Shown: positions 24,141-37,765 of the stretch, in pieces
Layout of the letters: each line of letters starts with the position of its first letter
Position numbering within the stretch: position 1 is the first letter of the stretch
Source: Progne subis subis
Lineage: Eukaryota > Chordata > Aves > Passeriformes > Hirundinidae
Assembly: GCA_022316685.1 (NCBI GenBank)
Contig: JAKJHU010000053.1
Coordinates: 2,597,636 to 2,661,635, forward strand
Length of the DNA: 64,000 nucleotides
Direction of reading: 5' to 3'
Program-made: the position numbers and the translations under genes
The notes under the pieces: generated by a model
Told to the model about the DNA's origin: nothing
What the model saw: the letters and a program-made list of their open reading frames with translations, nothing else
The model's database searches: none

Positions 24141-27100
24141 CCAAAAAACAAAACCTTCTGATATCTCTGTTTATTGTTGAACAGCAGATGTTGAAGAGCT
24201 GATAAAATGAGTGTGTCACTCATGTCCAAGGAATAAACAATGTTAAAGGCTCTTGTCCTCTCTGTAGTGTGTGTTAGCAGGCCTGCAAGCATGACAGAAT
24301 TAGCATCATGAGCAAGAAGCTTTGGAAGGACTGTTGTGACAAGATGAGGAAGAGGATGGACCCCACTCCTCATCTGCATCTCCATGGCCAACCTGCAGCC
24401 ATGTAAATCTCTTGTCTAAGGATGTACTAGTCTGTTGCTGAGACTCACTAATTTCAGCCATTCTTTTAGTCAATCTCTGTCTCTAGTTGGTGAACTTCTC
24501 TTGGGATGGGCTATAACACTTTCCAGTTAATTTTTATTGACATATCTTTGTGTTGTTTTAAATGGAAAACTTCCCAAAATTGCTGAAGTTAATGCTAAAA
24601 GTGAGGGGTTTTTTTCCCAGAGGAAAAAAAAAAAATGCTGAATTATGGAATATATAAACAAAGTGGGGAAAAAATAACCCCCAACCAGGTCACTCAAACT
24701 ACCTGACTATGCTTCTTCAGGTAAATAAGCAAGAGCCTGTTTTTAGTCCAGTGGGTGAATGAGAAAAATATCTGGATGACTCAAATGTGCATCCTGGAAT
24801 TAAAACATAAAAAAGCCGCTCTTCTGGCTCTGAAAAAGGAATTGCTTTTCATATTCACCAAAGGGCACTTCAGGGATTTAACTTCCCAGAACACGATTCA
24901 TTTCTATGTGGTTCTTGCCCTGTGGAATCAGGTGCACTCTATTACAATTTCAGAAATTACAAGTTTTCTTCAAAGTTTTCCTCGGAGTATGAATTGCAGC
25001 TCCATGCTTGGATTTTCTGATTACTCTGATTTTCTTTTTTTCTTTTTTTTCCCTCCCCCCAGTCAAAGGAGATGATGGCAAAGTTTTATCTTAGCAAGCT
25101 TTGCTTATGTCTCTGTGGCTGTTCTCCTGTGATGTGAACTCCACATTTCCCCTATCCATTGTGGCAGACTCATCTGCTGTTGAAGAGGAATGTAAAGGGC
25201 AGTGAGGTATCCCAGAGTTAAAGTTTTTAGTATAAGCCAAAATTAGTTTGCTGATGGTTTATGACTTTAAGGAAATATTCAAGGAGGAAAGGACAGGCGG
25301 CATAAGGGATTCATTCAGAAAAACTGAACAGTAAGTTATTTTTGTGGCAGCTGTTCCGCAAGAAGTAAATGTTCATTTTTTTTCAGAAAAGCAGAATGAT
25401 GATCCCTACTCTTTAAATGAAATCAAGGGAAAAAAGCACGAATTAAAAACTTAACAAAGTTCAGGGGCAGCTGGATATTTAAAAAGCGCACATACTAATG
25501 CAAGCCATTGTCACTGGAAGCAAGGACAGAAGTCTACAGACAAAACATCCCACAGTTCAGATCTGTAGCCAGACCTCTTGCTTGAAAATTTGGCCTGGAA
25601 ATTTCTCAGCAGTTAAATCATAAGATGCTTGACGCTCCTCATTCTGGTCCCATCTGGGAATCTGGAAAGTGTAATGTTTAAGCTGTATATTCACTTTGAT
25701 TCTTGGAAATGGGAACAAGTTTCATCAAGAAACTGTTTCTTTTTTTATTTTTCTTTTCTTTTCCATCCCCAAATTGGTTTGCCTATTGCATATCGTTAGC
25801 AGATGGTGGCACATATGTAATTTCCATACTCTTCTATTTTGGTACAGGAGCTGCTAATTGTCCCATTTTGACTTGGGAGTATTAAGCTTTGTTAGTGCAT
25901 CTCAGGTAATTGTAATTAGCTTATGTTCCTGAATTATGGCCACAGAGTTGGAAGGGTTTTAGTTCATCAAATCCAGTGCATGATTTTCTGGTTACTCTGT
26001 GATTCTTCCAAAGAGATGCACCCCAAAATGACAAAACCCAGGGGCTTTTTGTGAGCAGTGAAGTATTAATAGGGACACCCTGTGTCCACTGCACTGTGTG
26101 AGCAAGCTACCCTTCTGCCTTTAAAATTTCTGAGTTTTGGGGGTATAGTCAATAATACAAAAGTAAAGCAGTGACACTTGCCCCATCCTCGTGGCTGCTG
26201 GCGGGATCCTCGCCTTGTGCACTTTGGAGCAGAATTGGCAAGAAACAAATCTATATACCAGGCTGAATCCTATTTCCCTGTCTCTGTAATTAAGATGCTA
26301 TCTCCTCACAGGATGTTTTCTAAGAAAGTAATTTTGTTTTCTGTCAACCTGAATTCAATACCTGTGCACCAGCACAAATATTGGAAGACTCGCTTTATAT
26401 TTTGTCCAGGTTGACAGAGACATTTAGACCTAAGGTGGTGATGCTGCTAGGTTTCATCATTTAAATGAAAAAAAAAATACTGTTAATCTGACAGTCACTG
26501 TGGTCTGTTTTAGGTTTTTTATTGCTCCCCAAAAGCATTTTGGGTTTTGATGGGTTCTGTAATAAGATTTTCCCTGCAGGAGAAGCTGCCTCCAGAAGCC
26601 TGCCCTAATCCTGTTAGATGGTAAGTAGAGATGTTTCAGTCATTGATGTTCAGGCAGGGGAGTCTTGGGACAGTGATTTAATAGTTTGAGAAGGCTGTGA
26701 CTCTTCTCCCTTAGTGATTCTTCTTGGTATCTGTTGAGAGAGTGCATGGGAACAGCCACGAGTCCTCTGCCTGTGTCACCTTTGCCCTGAGCCTGGGACA
26801 TCTGTGTGCAGCTCTGCCCATGGGCTTCCAGACCTGTGGAGGCACCTGAGAACGCCTTTGAGTGCCCACACACCCAGATTAAAGCAGCAACTGCACCGTG
26901 TTGTTCTGCTGCAGGAGGACGTGTGGGACTGCTCAGTCATTTGATTTAGAACAGGATGATGGGAGGGAGAGAAGATGCAACAGTGACTGAAAGTCAAGCA
27001 GATCCAAGGAAAGGAGAATAGTTCCACAGAGAGAAAGAGAAGGCAGATTTCTAGTAGAGATGTTTAGAAGAAGGCTCTTTTGACTCTGCTGCTGCCTGAG

Positions 27101-30100
27101 GGTGTCCTTCCCAAAATTAGAAAGGGGAATGAAGATGATGCTGTTACTGGGGAAGGGTGGAGATAATGAGAACAAGCTGAGTTTGATGTGTTTCTTCATT
27201 TGATGAATGCAAATGGAGGAATGTGTTTAGTTTTGTAACATTTCCACCGGGTTAGGTAGTGGAGTTGTGGTTTTGCACCCTTGGTTTTCTCTGAACTCTG
27301 TGTATCTCTTGCTTGCAATTTAATCTTACGCATTTGTTTGCGGGCTTGTGTGTCCCACTACCCTCTGCTGGAAGAAATGAGGATTTTCCGGCTCTGTCCT
27401 TGAGCCCCAAAATAGTCCCAGACCTCCTGCAGAAATGGGCTGGGAAGCAGTTTGCGAGGACCCCAGTTCTGCCTTGCTGTTGCTGGCAATCCTCCCTGCT
27501 GGGAAGAGATGTGGGGTATGAAAAAGTGTTGCTTTCAGAACAGTGTTTCAGTGTTTCAGAACAGTGCATGGCCAGGAGAGATGGAGCACATGGTGTCTGT
27601 GGTAGCAGGGGGCTGAATGGGACAGTGTCTCTTGGTCTGTTTTGTTACTGTGGCCATAATTGTTAGGTCTGCTCCAGTTTATGATGAAAGGTGTTGCCAA
27701 AATAGGCTGAATCACTGGTGATTTTCCTCTAATATCCAGTTTCAAAAGGTGACTGGTAAAAATGTGACTGGTACCAGCTGGTGGCTTGAGAAGGGGTGAA
27801 ACATCCCAGAGCAGGTGGCCACAGGAGCATGTTCTTTCCAAATGCAGTTTTATATGTTGAAACATGAAGGTCTCTTATATTTTTCTTTTCTTAAATCAGT
27901 GAAAATATTTTTGATTTTTTCTATTCCCTGCTTAAAATCTTAGGTGCCTTTATACCTGCTATGCAAATGTTCTTTTTCAGTGTAGTGAGAATGAGGTATA
28001 TAAATGTCATGCTCTCAGTTCAGGTTTCCATAAAACTCCTTCAAGAGGATATTCCAGAGGGAAATTAAAGATGAGATTCTAAGAGAGGCTTTTGTTTTAT
28101 TATATATTTGCTCCAGTACTTGATATATGAGGATGTTTACATTTTCGACCCTATCAGTCTGAATCTGTTTGCAATAGAGTTGCTTCTATCTCTTTGCTTT
28201 GTTGATCTCTTCTATAAAATATGAAGTCCCTAATCATTTTGGTTCACACAGGGGAAGCTTGCATTAACTGCAATGAATTTGCCGTACCATGTGTCTAAAA
28301 ATCTTGAAACAAGAGAGTTCAGATTGGAACTGGTTTCCTTTCCCCACATAAGCAGGCAATTGTGTAGACGAGCAACCTTGTGTAGCAGCTCTGAAGTGTG
28401 TTATTCAGGCCATGGACAGGTATTATTTCCAGATTTCAAAGGCAATATAAGATCCAGACAAGTCTGCAAGAACCTCTGGTCTTGATTAGTTGTAAATTTC
28501 CTGAACAGCATTTTCCAGTCATGAAGAAATTTAACTGTTATCACCCAGCTGACAGGATTTTCCTGACCCTCCTTTGTCCCAGTCTCTGTAGTGCCCCAGC
28601 ACTGGGAAGAACAGCTGGCAGATCTGTCAGAGCCAGCTGGGTATTGGGTGCATTGGTACATTTGGTACCTTGGTATCTTTGGTATGTTGGTACATTTGCC
28701 CTGCCAAACGCCTGTGTCGTGGGGGCAGTGTCAGACCTCACCTGCAGGGGATGGTCCATCCTGTCCTCCTGGCTCTGGTCATGCAACACCCCTGCCAGGG
28801 CCAGCTGGTATCTCTGTGGGTTCATGGAGGAGTGGCACGTGTGGTGGAGAGATAAGATCTCCAGTGAGATGTTCCCTGGCAGTGCCCACCCCCCAGGCAG
28901 CCCCTGCAGCTCTTTTCAGAGCAGTGTTTTAACAGGGCAGCTCGCTCCCTGATGCAGCCCCGTGACTGCACCCTGACACCAGGACACCAGCCTGCCCAGG
29001 ATCAGCCTCTGACACCTCGGCTGTCTCTGCTGCTGTTCCCTGCTTTTCTTCTTTTCCCCTGCATCTTTGAAAGCTCATCATGTTACCCTGTTCCCTGCTA
29101 ATCCACCGAGGGCATGATCACAGGGTTCAGAGCTCACACTGAATGTTTCTTATGCATATTGGCTCATTGTTAATTTAAGTGGCACATACTTTAATCTAAT
29201 AGATGCTGTCTTTTAGTTAGGTAATTGCTCCAGTAGCTGTAAAGGGATGGTATCTTGTGAAGTTTAATTTATTTCTACTGAGCTCATGTGGAAAGGAATA
29301 TCTAGAAATCAAATTAACTTTTCAACAAGGATAATATAGACTGTCATTTCACTGATGTCACCACCTCCCTCCTTATATCATAATATTTCTTTACTTGTTT
29401 CTCTCTCTCTCTCATATCACCACATACTTAAAATGAGTATTTTAAAACCTGCCTTGTTTCCACTACACCACTGTCTCATGAATTCAAACACTGAATGTGC
29501 ACTAGAAGTTCTGCCAGTCTGTGGTTGGGGAATACAGTGGGCAAGTGTACAAATGCCTGAGTGCCAGTAGCTGGGATTACCCCAAGTGCATCTGAATTAG
29601 GCTGCTGAAAATATAAACTTACTTTAAAAAGCAACTCTGTAGCAGCAGCCCACTTTAGCTTTCCACATTGCTGGATTCATGTGTGTATTGACAAGGATGA
29701 AATCAACAGAGAAAGAGGAGAACATTCTTCAGCCAGGGAGGAGCTATCCTGTGCTTTTTTTCCATCTTGGGATCTGGCAAATGCAATTCCATCTGTCCAA
29801 CAAAAACTTGTGTTACTGATTGCTGAGGGGTCTGGAAGATCACGAGAGTCACTAGTGGTGACCAAATAAATGCTCTTCTTAACTTCTCAAGGAAATGGGA
29901 CTCTGGTGGACTCAGGATGAGGGGCTGTCCTTTCAGCACTGCTGTGGTCGGTGTGACATTCATTTCATAGTTCTGATGTTTACAAATTAGAAGCACAAGT
30001 TTGCATTCCACATGGTGTTTTCAAAAATGCTCAGAAAAACTGAGCTTGTGTAGCATGTGTGTCGCTTTCAGACACTGTGAAGTGTCTTCTGCCCTCCCTG

Positions 30101-30219
30101 GACACTGGTCTGGACTGTCATTGCTGGAGGTGGTGCACATGGGAGCACAGACAGGGCAGTGCAGCCTCATGCACTGAGAACTCTGCTGTGTTATGAATTA
30201 TTGGTTCATACAGCATTTT

Positions 30220-30262
30220 TTGGAGATAATTCTCTGATTTCCCATTTAGCAAGGTTTCCATG
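30220..30262. repeat. 43-bp direct repeat, copy 1
   Basis: The segment ttggagataattctctgatt and its continuation to ccatg matches 30817-30859 with two differences (C/T and G/A). Sequences on either side of the two copies do not align, so this is not a simple larger tandem duplication. Confidence 0.85.
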
Positions 30263-30816
30263 GCTTGATGATTTGCTTATGTGACCTTTGGAATGGGCTG
30301 GAAGTCACTCAGCTGTTGGAGTGCAGCGATGCTGGTGGCCAGCCATATGCAGGCAGAACTGCAAAGGAATGTTACTGAGTAGCAGTTCCTCCTTTTCCTC
30401 ACCAGGTAGATTTAAAACTTTCAGTGTGACAGGGCAACTAGTGTCTCTCCTGCTGTGGTTATTTTGCTGTTACTCGTATTGCCCTTCTCTTCTGTCATGA
30501 CCCAGTCACCACCCATACACTCAGCTCTCTTACTGGCTGATGGAAAAAGCAGGGTTCATTTCCAGCTGCCCAGCATGGTACTGATAACGGGTTGATGCAC
30601 ATCTGAGAAGCCCTGGATTACACTTGTCCTTGCCTCTTCCAGCTTGTGTGGCATTTAAGGCTTTGCAAAGTCCAGGATTGAAAAATAATTAAAAAAAAGG
30701 TGTTTGTCTCTGGATCTGTGTGCTCATCCCATGTGCCTGCACCCAGAATCTGCTCTGATTTGTCCAAGCACTGGCAGCTGCCTCCTTTCCTGAGGCACCA
30801 GAGCATTCACTGCTGC

Positions 30817-30859
30817 TTGGAGATAATTCTCTGATTTCCTATTTAGCAAAGTTTCCATG
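30817..30859. repeat. 43-bp direct repeat, copy 2
   Basis: Second copy of the 43-base segment at 30220-30262, in the same orientation and 597 bases downstream. It may be a shared fragment of an unrecognised dispersed repeat. Confidence 0.85.
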
Positions 30860-33800
30860 CTCACAGCCCATTAGACACTTGAAGTGCCATGAAGACCTAC
30901 TGCCTCACTTTGTTGTGAGCATTATCCTTCTCCTCATACAGAAATGTTAGTGTGTGCTCTGAAATCCAGCCTGTCTGTAGCCCAGATCCGTGTGCAGTGA
31001 ATGCCGTCCACTTGAGGTGCAAATGAAGGGCTGGGTGTTCCAAGTGCTGCTGCACTGTTACACCATATTCCTTTTCAAGTACATCAGATTTCTGTCCTGG
31101 GCCTTCATGTATGTCAGTAAGTGCAGAGTGACTCTGAGTAGGTCCTTAACTCCCTGCAGGACAGTGCAGATTTCAGGGCAGGATTTTGCTGGGTTGCTGT
31201 GTGAGCCCAGCCCCTGCCTGCCTGAGCCCTGCTCCCAGCAGCATGCAGGTGCAGCTCGTGGCAGTAGCCAATGGCTTGGCCTGGACTGGGCTTGCTCTTC
31301 CAGGTTCCTGGGCTCACAGCAGCTACTGAGAGTGCAGAGAGCATCTCTGCAAGGCCTGAGCACTGAGTCCAGCCCAGCCCAGGCCTGTCTGCTGGCTGTG
31401 CACACGATGTAAAGTCACAGTGTCTGCTGGCTGCAGTGACAGCCTGTGCCTGGACAGTAGGTCTGGGATGGCAGGAGAGCTTCTGTCCAGAATGTGGGGA
31501 TGATGGGTGACTTTACCCCTGTGGTGGTCTCACTCAGATTGGGTTATTGGTATTCTTCCTTCTCTGTGTTTCTCCCACGTTAGTTCACATGACAATACTG
31601 GCTTTTCTCAGATATTTGGAGACTGTTAAAAGAGGGGGGAAGGGGACATGATCCAGAGCTTTCAAGCAGCTTCCCAAAGGGTAGATTGTGTTTTACTTTG
31701 GGGGTGATGTATAACCCAGATAAGATTTTTCACCAAGGACCATTACATCTCAAGTTGACTTTTTAATTGATTTAGCTCCTCTGATCTGTATGTTGCCAGA
31801 CATGAACCACTAGCCTTTGGATGGAGTCCAGAGTGTGATGGAAAGTTCACTGAAACCCCATCAGCTCTTGTTAAACCTGAGTGAATTCCAGCCCAGCACA
31901 TTTCTTGTGAATAATTAAACACAGTTAAGCAGGTGATGGATTTGAACCTCTATCTCTAGTGTTCATCTGTATTTCAATGAGGAAAGGACTCATTAAATTA
32001 ATGAGGTTTTGGGGTGATTTTTTGCCTCTTCTGATGGATAACTGCACCTGAAAACTCAGGGTGGATGTTTAGGTAGCACTCAGCTGTTCTAGGTAGCACT
32101 CAGCTCTCATCATTTACTACTTTTCAGTAATAATTTTTCCAGTATTTACTTGTCCTTCTCCCATTTTTTGGTAACGTTTGGATTTGTTATCCTTTACTTT
32201 GATATCACTTTCTGTCAGTACAACTGCCATACTCACAGTGCGAGTGTAGTGCTATGGCAACAGTGTATTATCTGCAGTCTTGCCAATGAGTAAGATATGG
32301 TGCAGAAATTAGTTCACTTATCAAAATCTGATGTGCAGAGCTGAGCAAGGAACCTGGCAGTCCAAAACCTCCTGCTATTTTCACAAGACCTGCTGTTCTG
32401 TTTCACATTGGTAATGACACTCATATAAATTCTCTTCTGACTGTTTCCAGTGACGCCTTGTTAAACCTACAGATGTCACAGCACCTTGGAAAATATTTTT
32501 AGATGTACAATAATCCTCATGCTGTCTTTGATAGTGAGAAAAAATGGAAAATGAGCGATTTTTTCTTTCTTCTGTTACTATTCCAGAAAGGTACTTTTCA
32601 GTAATTTCAGGGTAGGAAAAAGCATATAAATAGAAAAATCTCACCCAGACTAGGAAATGTGAGAAATGTGGCAGATTAACACTGCTAAAGACTAAGAGAG
32701 CTCTGCCCTTCTCTGCTCTGTGGTGCAGACTGGGCCATGCACAGCCTTTGGGATGTGTCTTGCACTTTCTCTGTCCCACATACAAACTGGCGGAATGGTC
32801 TTTGAGGCACAGTGCATCCAATTCCAAATCCTTCTAAACGTGGGTGCTCAGAATCAGTTGATAGCCCTTCCATTTATCTTCCAGCTGGTGCAGTGCTGGT
32901 TGAGGAGGACTTTTAACCCTGTGGACCTGTCTCTCCTCTGGTGTGTCCTCTCAGCCATCCTGACTGTTGTGCCTTACAGGGTAGAGCAGCTTTTGGGCAG
33001 CCCAGGATGTTGAGTCCCACTCCCAGGGTTGATGTTAGAAATGCTAAACCTTTGGTCGGATAATTAGAAATTGTTCATATGGATTTTAGAGTGTAAACAT
33101 GTTCTTAACATGGGTTTGGCTAGAAACTCTTGGAGAGGAATCAGGGACAGGTTTCTCCAGTCTTTGGACATTGTTTGAAAGTTTCCAGTGGAATTGTTCT
33201 TAGACAAATTATGTTTGCTTGTTGACCCCTCTTATCTAATTAATCCCTACTTCACTGAACTGTTTCTGCTTGTGTGCACTGAATCAGCTATTCCACATTA
33301 CTATTTTACCCACTGTAATGGTGGCAGAAGTGCATTTGAGTTAAGAGATGCCTTCTTTTCTGTGTTATAACCCCACACCTTGTGATTTGTGGAGAAATAA
33401 ATCATTTTGTTATGCATCAGCCATCTGTTTGAGGCCGAGGGGAAGGATGTGTGGTAATCTCAGATCAAGTATTAGGTGCAGCTGAGTAGCCAATTAGACA
33501 ATCCTTGAGGGTCTTCTTCTTAGGTGTGGATAAGTGTCAAAGCTTGGATACACATCTCTTGAGGTTCCCACATCTCTGTGCACTGCACAAGCAGCTTTGA
33601 GAAAGGGCAGGGTTGTAGCCTCCTGCCCTATGTCCTGTTCCTTGTCTCTGGCCTCCAGACAGGAGCTCACGCGTGCTTGTGGTGCTCCAGGCAGGGTTGG
33701 TGCTGCCTTACCTTCAGGCAGGCTGTAGAATGAACCACTGGCCTTGTTTGCCAGGTAAATCACAGACCCATCCTCACAGCACGGCCCAGCAGCAGGAGCT

Positions 33801-34679
33801 TCACCCCTGCCCCATTCAGGGGAGCCTGGTGGGTGCCTGGAGCTGCCTCCAGGGACACAAACACCACAGCCACCAGCTCTAACAGAGAGGCTTTAAGATT
33901 TTCAAACTCTGTGCTGCAGTGGGGTAGATGGTGTGACAGGGGTTTGGTCTCATTTGCAGAATATGTAGTTGGGGTGGCCGGGGGGAGTGGGTGGCTTTTG
34001 GTGGCTCTGTGAGCCAGTGTCAGAGTTCTTGAAATCCCAGGCTCCATTCTCTGTGGCCTAGTGTCTCTCTAACCACATTTTAATGAAAAATACCAGATCT
34101 TAATTTAGGGCAGGATTCAAGAAAATGTCCTATTCAATTACTTAATTATAGGTGAACTATAATTGTAAGACACAAACATGTCTTGCTACAAAGCACCAGG
34201 CAAAAAAGCAGAAAGGATTATTTGCTGTTTAATTTAGCAGAGGAAGGCAGCTGATCATGCTGAGTCTATCTGACACCTAGCAAGTTGTGTGATCCTATTT
34301 GTTAATCTTTTAAACTTTCCATTTTATTAGGATAGGGTTTCGAGAGCAAATAGGATAAATGAGATTAAATCTGTCGCCCTGAATTACTCACCACTGAGTT
34401 ATGAACAGAATCACTCTGTGTCAGAGAAGTATAATTACGAGGGAAATGCTGCCTGTGTAATTGTGTGCTTTGTTTGGAAAAAACTGAGATCCATAATTAT
34501 CCCCAGTGTGCCGTGGTGGTGTGTGCAGGCTCTGAATCTCTACAGTAAACAAAGCCAAGGAATGTTTCTCTTTGGAGCAGTCCTTGATGCAGTATGGCTG
34601 GTACCTGCCACGGCAGCAACAATACCCTTCAGGTCTTCTGGTTCAAGTGAGGGACCCAAATTAACTTGGAGTAAGGTAC

Positions 34680-34701
34680 AAAGTAATTGTACAATTACTT
34701 T
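34680..34701. repeat. Perfect 22-bp palindrome
   Basis: The half site AAAGTAATTGT is followed at once by its exact reverse complement, with no spacer. It could form a small cruciform or bind a symmetric protein dimer. AATTGT/ACAATT cores resemble SOX- or homeobox-type sites, but no factor can be assigned. Confidence 0.85.
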
Positions 34702-37700
34702 CTCTCAGAGAAAAATCTGTGGTGCTCCTTTAGGGTCCTGGCTCTAGTTAATTCATACAGGCCTGTAAAAGTTGTGGTACCCTCCCTGCTACATAATTCC
34801 ACTGTTGCAGGCTTCAGACGGTGTGCAACAGTAGCCTCTTGAAATTTTGGGTTCACCAGCCAAAGAAAGCTGTTCGTTTGTCTGTATTCTCAACAACTTT
34901 CTGTTAGGAAAAAGGAAAGGAAAAGAATATACAAAATTATATTTGTTCCTATATAATAGGCATAATTGCTGCTGGAAGTAGACCTCTTGGAGAGAGAATA
35001 TGCAGAAAGTGAAAAGAAACTCACTACAGGTCCTGCTCCAGCACTTCTGCAGCTTTCTTCTTGAGGCAGAGGGGCAGAAGCCAGGCTTTTACATGATGGA
35101 TTAGTGATAAAACAACCTGCTAGGCTGATTCAGACTAGAATTTCTGTTATTTTGCCAAAAATTATACATGCATTAGGGGAGAGGGGCAAGGAGGCTGCAT
35201 CATTCCGGTGAATCCTATTGGAAACCTTATTTTCTTTTTCAGACCTTTTTACAGTTATGAGCCAGGACTTGATCTCCACATGTGTTTTTATTGGCCAAAC
35301 GAGTTTACAAATGAGGCCCCTTTTGTCCCATCTAATTTTATGCAATCTGTGATGCTGTGTAACAATTCTGGGAAGAAGAAATGGAAGGATTGTGAACTGA
35401 CCTTGTGTATGTACAGTGACTCACTCTACCCTTTATTTCAACTTCCGTGAAGTCTTTTCAGATACACTGTATACCCATTAAATGACCTAGGCAGTTTATC
35501 TCATGGCTAAAAGTCTTCCTAATATTTTGATATATTTGTTGGGAATGTGACAAAATACATCACAAATGAGAATGTGAAAAAATGCTTACATTAATCATCT
35601 GAGACAATCTCTCTCATTGTAATCTTGTTCAGAGTAACTTTATCTTTAAGTTATCTTTAAGAAAGGGTCTCCCATCCCTTGATTTGCCATCCTACGTGAC
35701 TTTACTGCCAAGGACGTCTCTTCTCCATGCTTGACAAGCAATGGGTAACTTCATAATCTTTCTCTGTGTGGGCAGTTTCTTCATGGGAAGAAATTCAGTC
35801 ATGCCCATTACTGAATCTAATTTTACTATAATTTAGAGGGAAGAACTCTTCCCTGAGTAGAATCGATTTTATAACCGCTTACTTCAGGATTTATTTTGCT
35901 TTCCCCCAAAGGATGCGGCAGAAACTGTTGTTAGTGACAGGCCTGCAGCTTGCTTGGCAAGGTCACTGCCAGCAGCACCTTTCCTGGCAAGTGAGAAACT
36001 TGTGCCTTGCTTTGGTTTTCAGTCATCAGCAGCTGCTCTGAGGCAAATGAAGCAAGGCAGCAAGTCAGTATGACCTTGCTACTTGTTGAAATTCCACCTT
36101 TTGGGAACATAAGGTTCTTAGGGTAGGTACCTCATGGAGTCAAGCTGTCTTTGGCTGATTTTTTTCCTTTTCCCTTAGTCAGCCTGGAGGTTTGGCCCTG
36201 GCCACAGGTGTGTCTTGCTGATGGCTTTACAGTTCATTCACCCTGGGTAGGACTTGTCCATCTTTTCCTCACTCCTGGCTAGGCTGAGTGAAGCGCACAG
36301 AAGGAAAGGTCGTTTTAAAAGCACTTTGCAGCAGTGGAGTGGTAAAAACCCAGCTGTGAAGAGGTGGGGAGTGCAAAACAATCTCTTTTTGCCTGCCCAC
36401 AAAGAAACAGGAGAAGAAAACATGGTGACTTTCTAATACTGGCCACAAGAGCACGTTTGACAGTGTCACTTCAAGGTTAATAACACCATTCTCAGCTGTC
36501 TAAAACTGCCTATTGGTAGCAAACCCAGTGCAAATTAGTGGAAGAAGGTGGCTTGCTTGTTGTTGTTGTTTTCTCTGTCTTTGCACAGGCTTCAGCCTGG
36601 CAGACAATCAGATCCAACTGTAGGTGTAATGCAGGCAAAATACCAGAATACATGGGCCAGTGTATGATTCATGCTAATGGCAGCAGGCATTGCTGAATGC
36701 CTGCCTGCTCAGCAGCCCTGGAAGTGTCCTTGGCTGTCAAGACATGTGGAAATCTAAGGAGCAACTCAGTGAGGGGTCTTTTTTTCAATCACATTCTTTG
36801 ACCCACATTCTTTCTTATTTATATTTGCAAGTATCATGAGATTGATCAGATTTTTCTCCACAGTGCCCTTGTAACACCAAAGCTCCTCCTGCAGACAGGA
36901 GAAATACATTTGGTGGGGTGTTCACATGTTGTGAATGGCTGAGTGAATGCACACTGCTTTTTATTTGGTGAAGCCGCCTGTAAGGCGGGCTCTTTCTGCC
37001 TCATCATGCCCTTCTCTGCTGGTGGGAAGTGTTCTTTGCAGTTTGAACAATTTTCCTCTAATTAACAGGCATTTCCCCATCCTCTTTACAAAGTCTCCTA
37101 CTCGTTCTCCTTCACCCTTTATCTTCAGTTCCTCTCAGTTACGCTCTCTGGGTAAGCAGCAAATCATTTTGGTGCTTCTCAACATTGTTCACATGGCATA
37201 TGCCATCCATTTTCTTTTTGATATTGCATTTTCATGTTCTGCTGAAACCTGCAAAGCCCGTGCTTGGTCTGACAAAACTTTCCCCCAAAGAGAGGTTTTG
37301 TAGTGTCGGTTCTGAGTGTTGAAAACCGTGGAAGCTTAGTGAGAAGTGAATGTTTGCCCCTGTTTTGGGGATCAGTGGTTTGAATCCTATTGTACTTTAA
37401 ACCAGAGAAAATTGAAAGTAACCCCAGCTGCAACAAGGCTGCAGAGAAGGTAACAGAAATGCAACAATGGGATGAAGCTTTTACACCGAGTAGTAAAATG
37501 CCAGGTTGCAGATAAGGCAATAGGGTGGCAAAGCCCTGTGAGCCCTGTGAACAATCTGTGCTTTCTGTGCTCTGGAACAAAGCAGCTTTACAGAGGGTGT
37601 TGCTGTGATCACTGAAACTGGCTCAGTGGAATTTCTGTTACATTGCAAATTCAGCCTCGCTGCATGGCTGGGGAGGGGGCCAGAGTGCTTCTGATGATAG

Positions 37701-37765
37701 TGAGTGGGAAGAAACGATGTGTTACAGCTGAAAGAGCCCTTACCCATGACATTTCCTCTCCACAG

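Larger units (their letters stand above)
17381..37765. other. Non-coding sequence, probably ZDHHC8 intron 1 (3' part)
   Basis: No coding exon is supported. The region holds a TTTG-rich tract (18868-18951), a short TG run (22859-22872), poly-A tracts (22355-22379, 24123-24140), the TTTTC microsatellite (23643-23733), a 43-bp direct repeat pair near 30220 and 30817, GC-rich but CpG-poor patches near 28600-29000, 31180-31460 and 33550-34050, and a 22-bp palindrome at 34680. A short CR1-like trace (gagttggaaggg...) may lie near 25940-25990. Confidence 0.55.

Noticed and set aside
28398..28952. 184-codon open frame on the plus strand
   Set aside because: The composition looks like translated non-coding DNA, overlaps several frames on both strands, has no recognised domain and lacks a promoter or supported splice context.
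32071..32105. AGGTAGCACTCAGCT repeated with a 20-base period
   Set aside because: A two-copy slippage-type duplication with no further structure.
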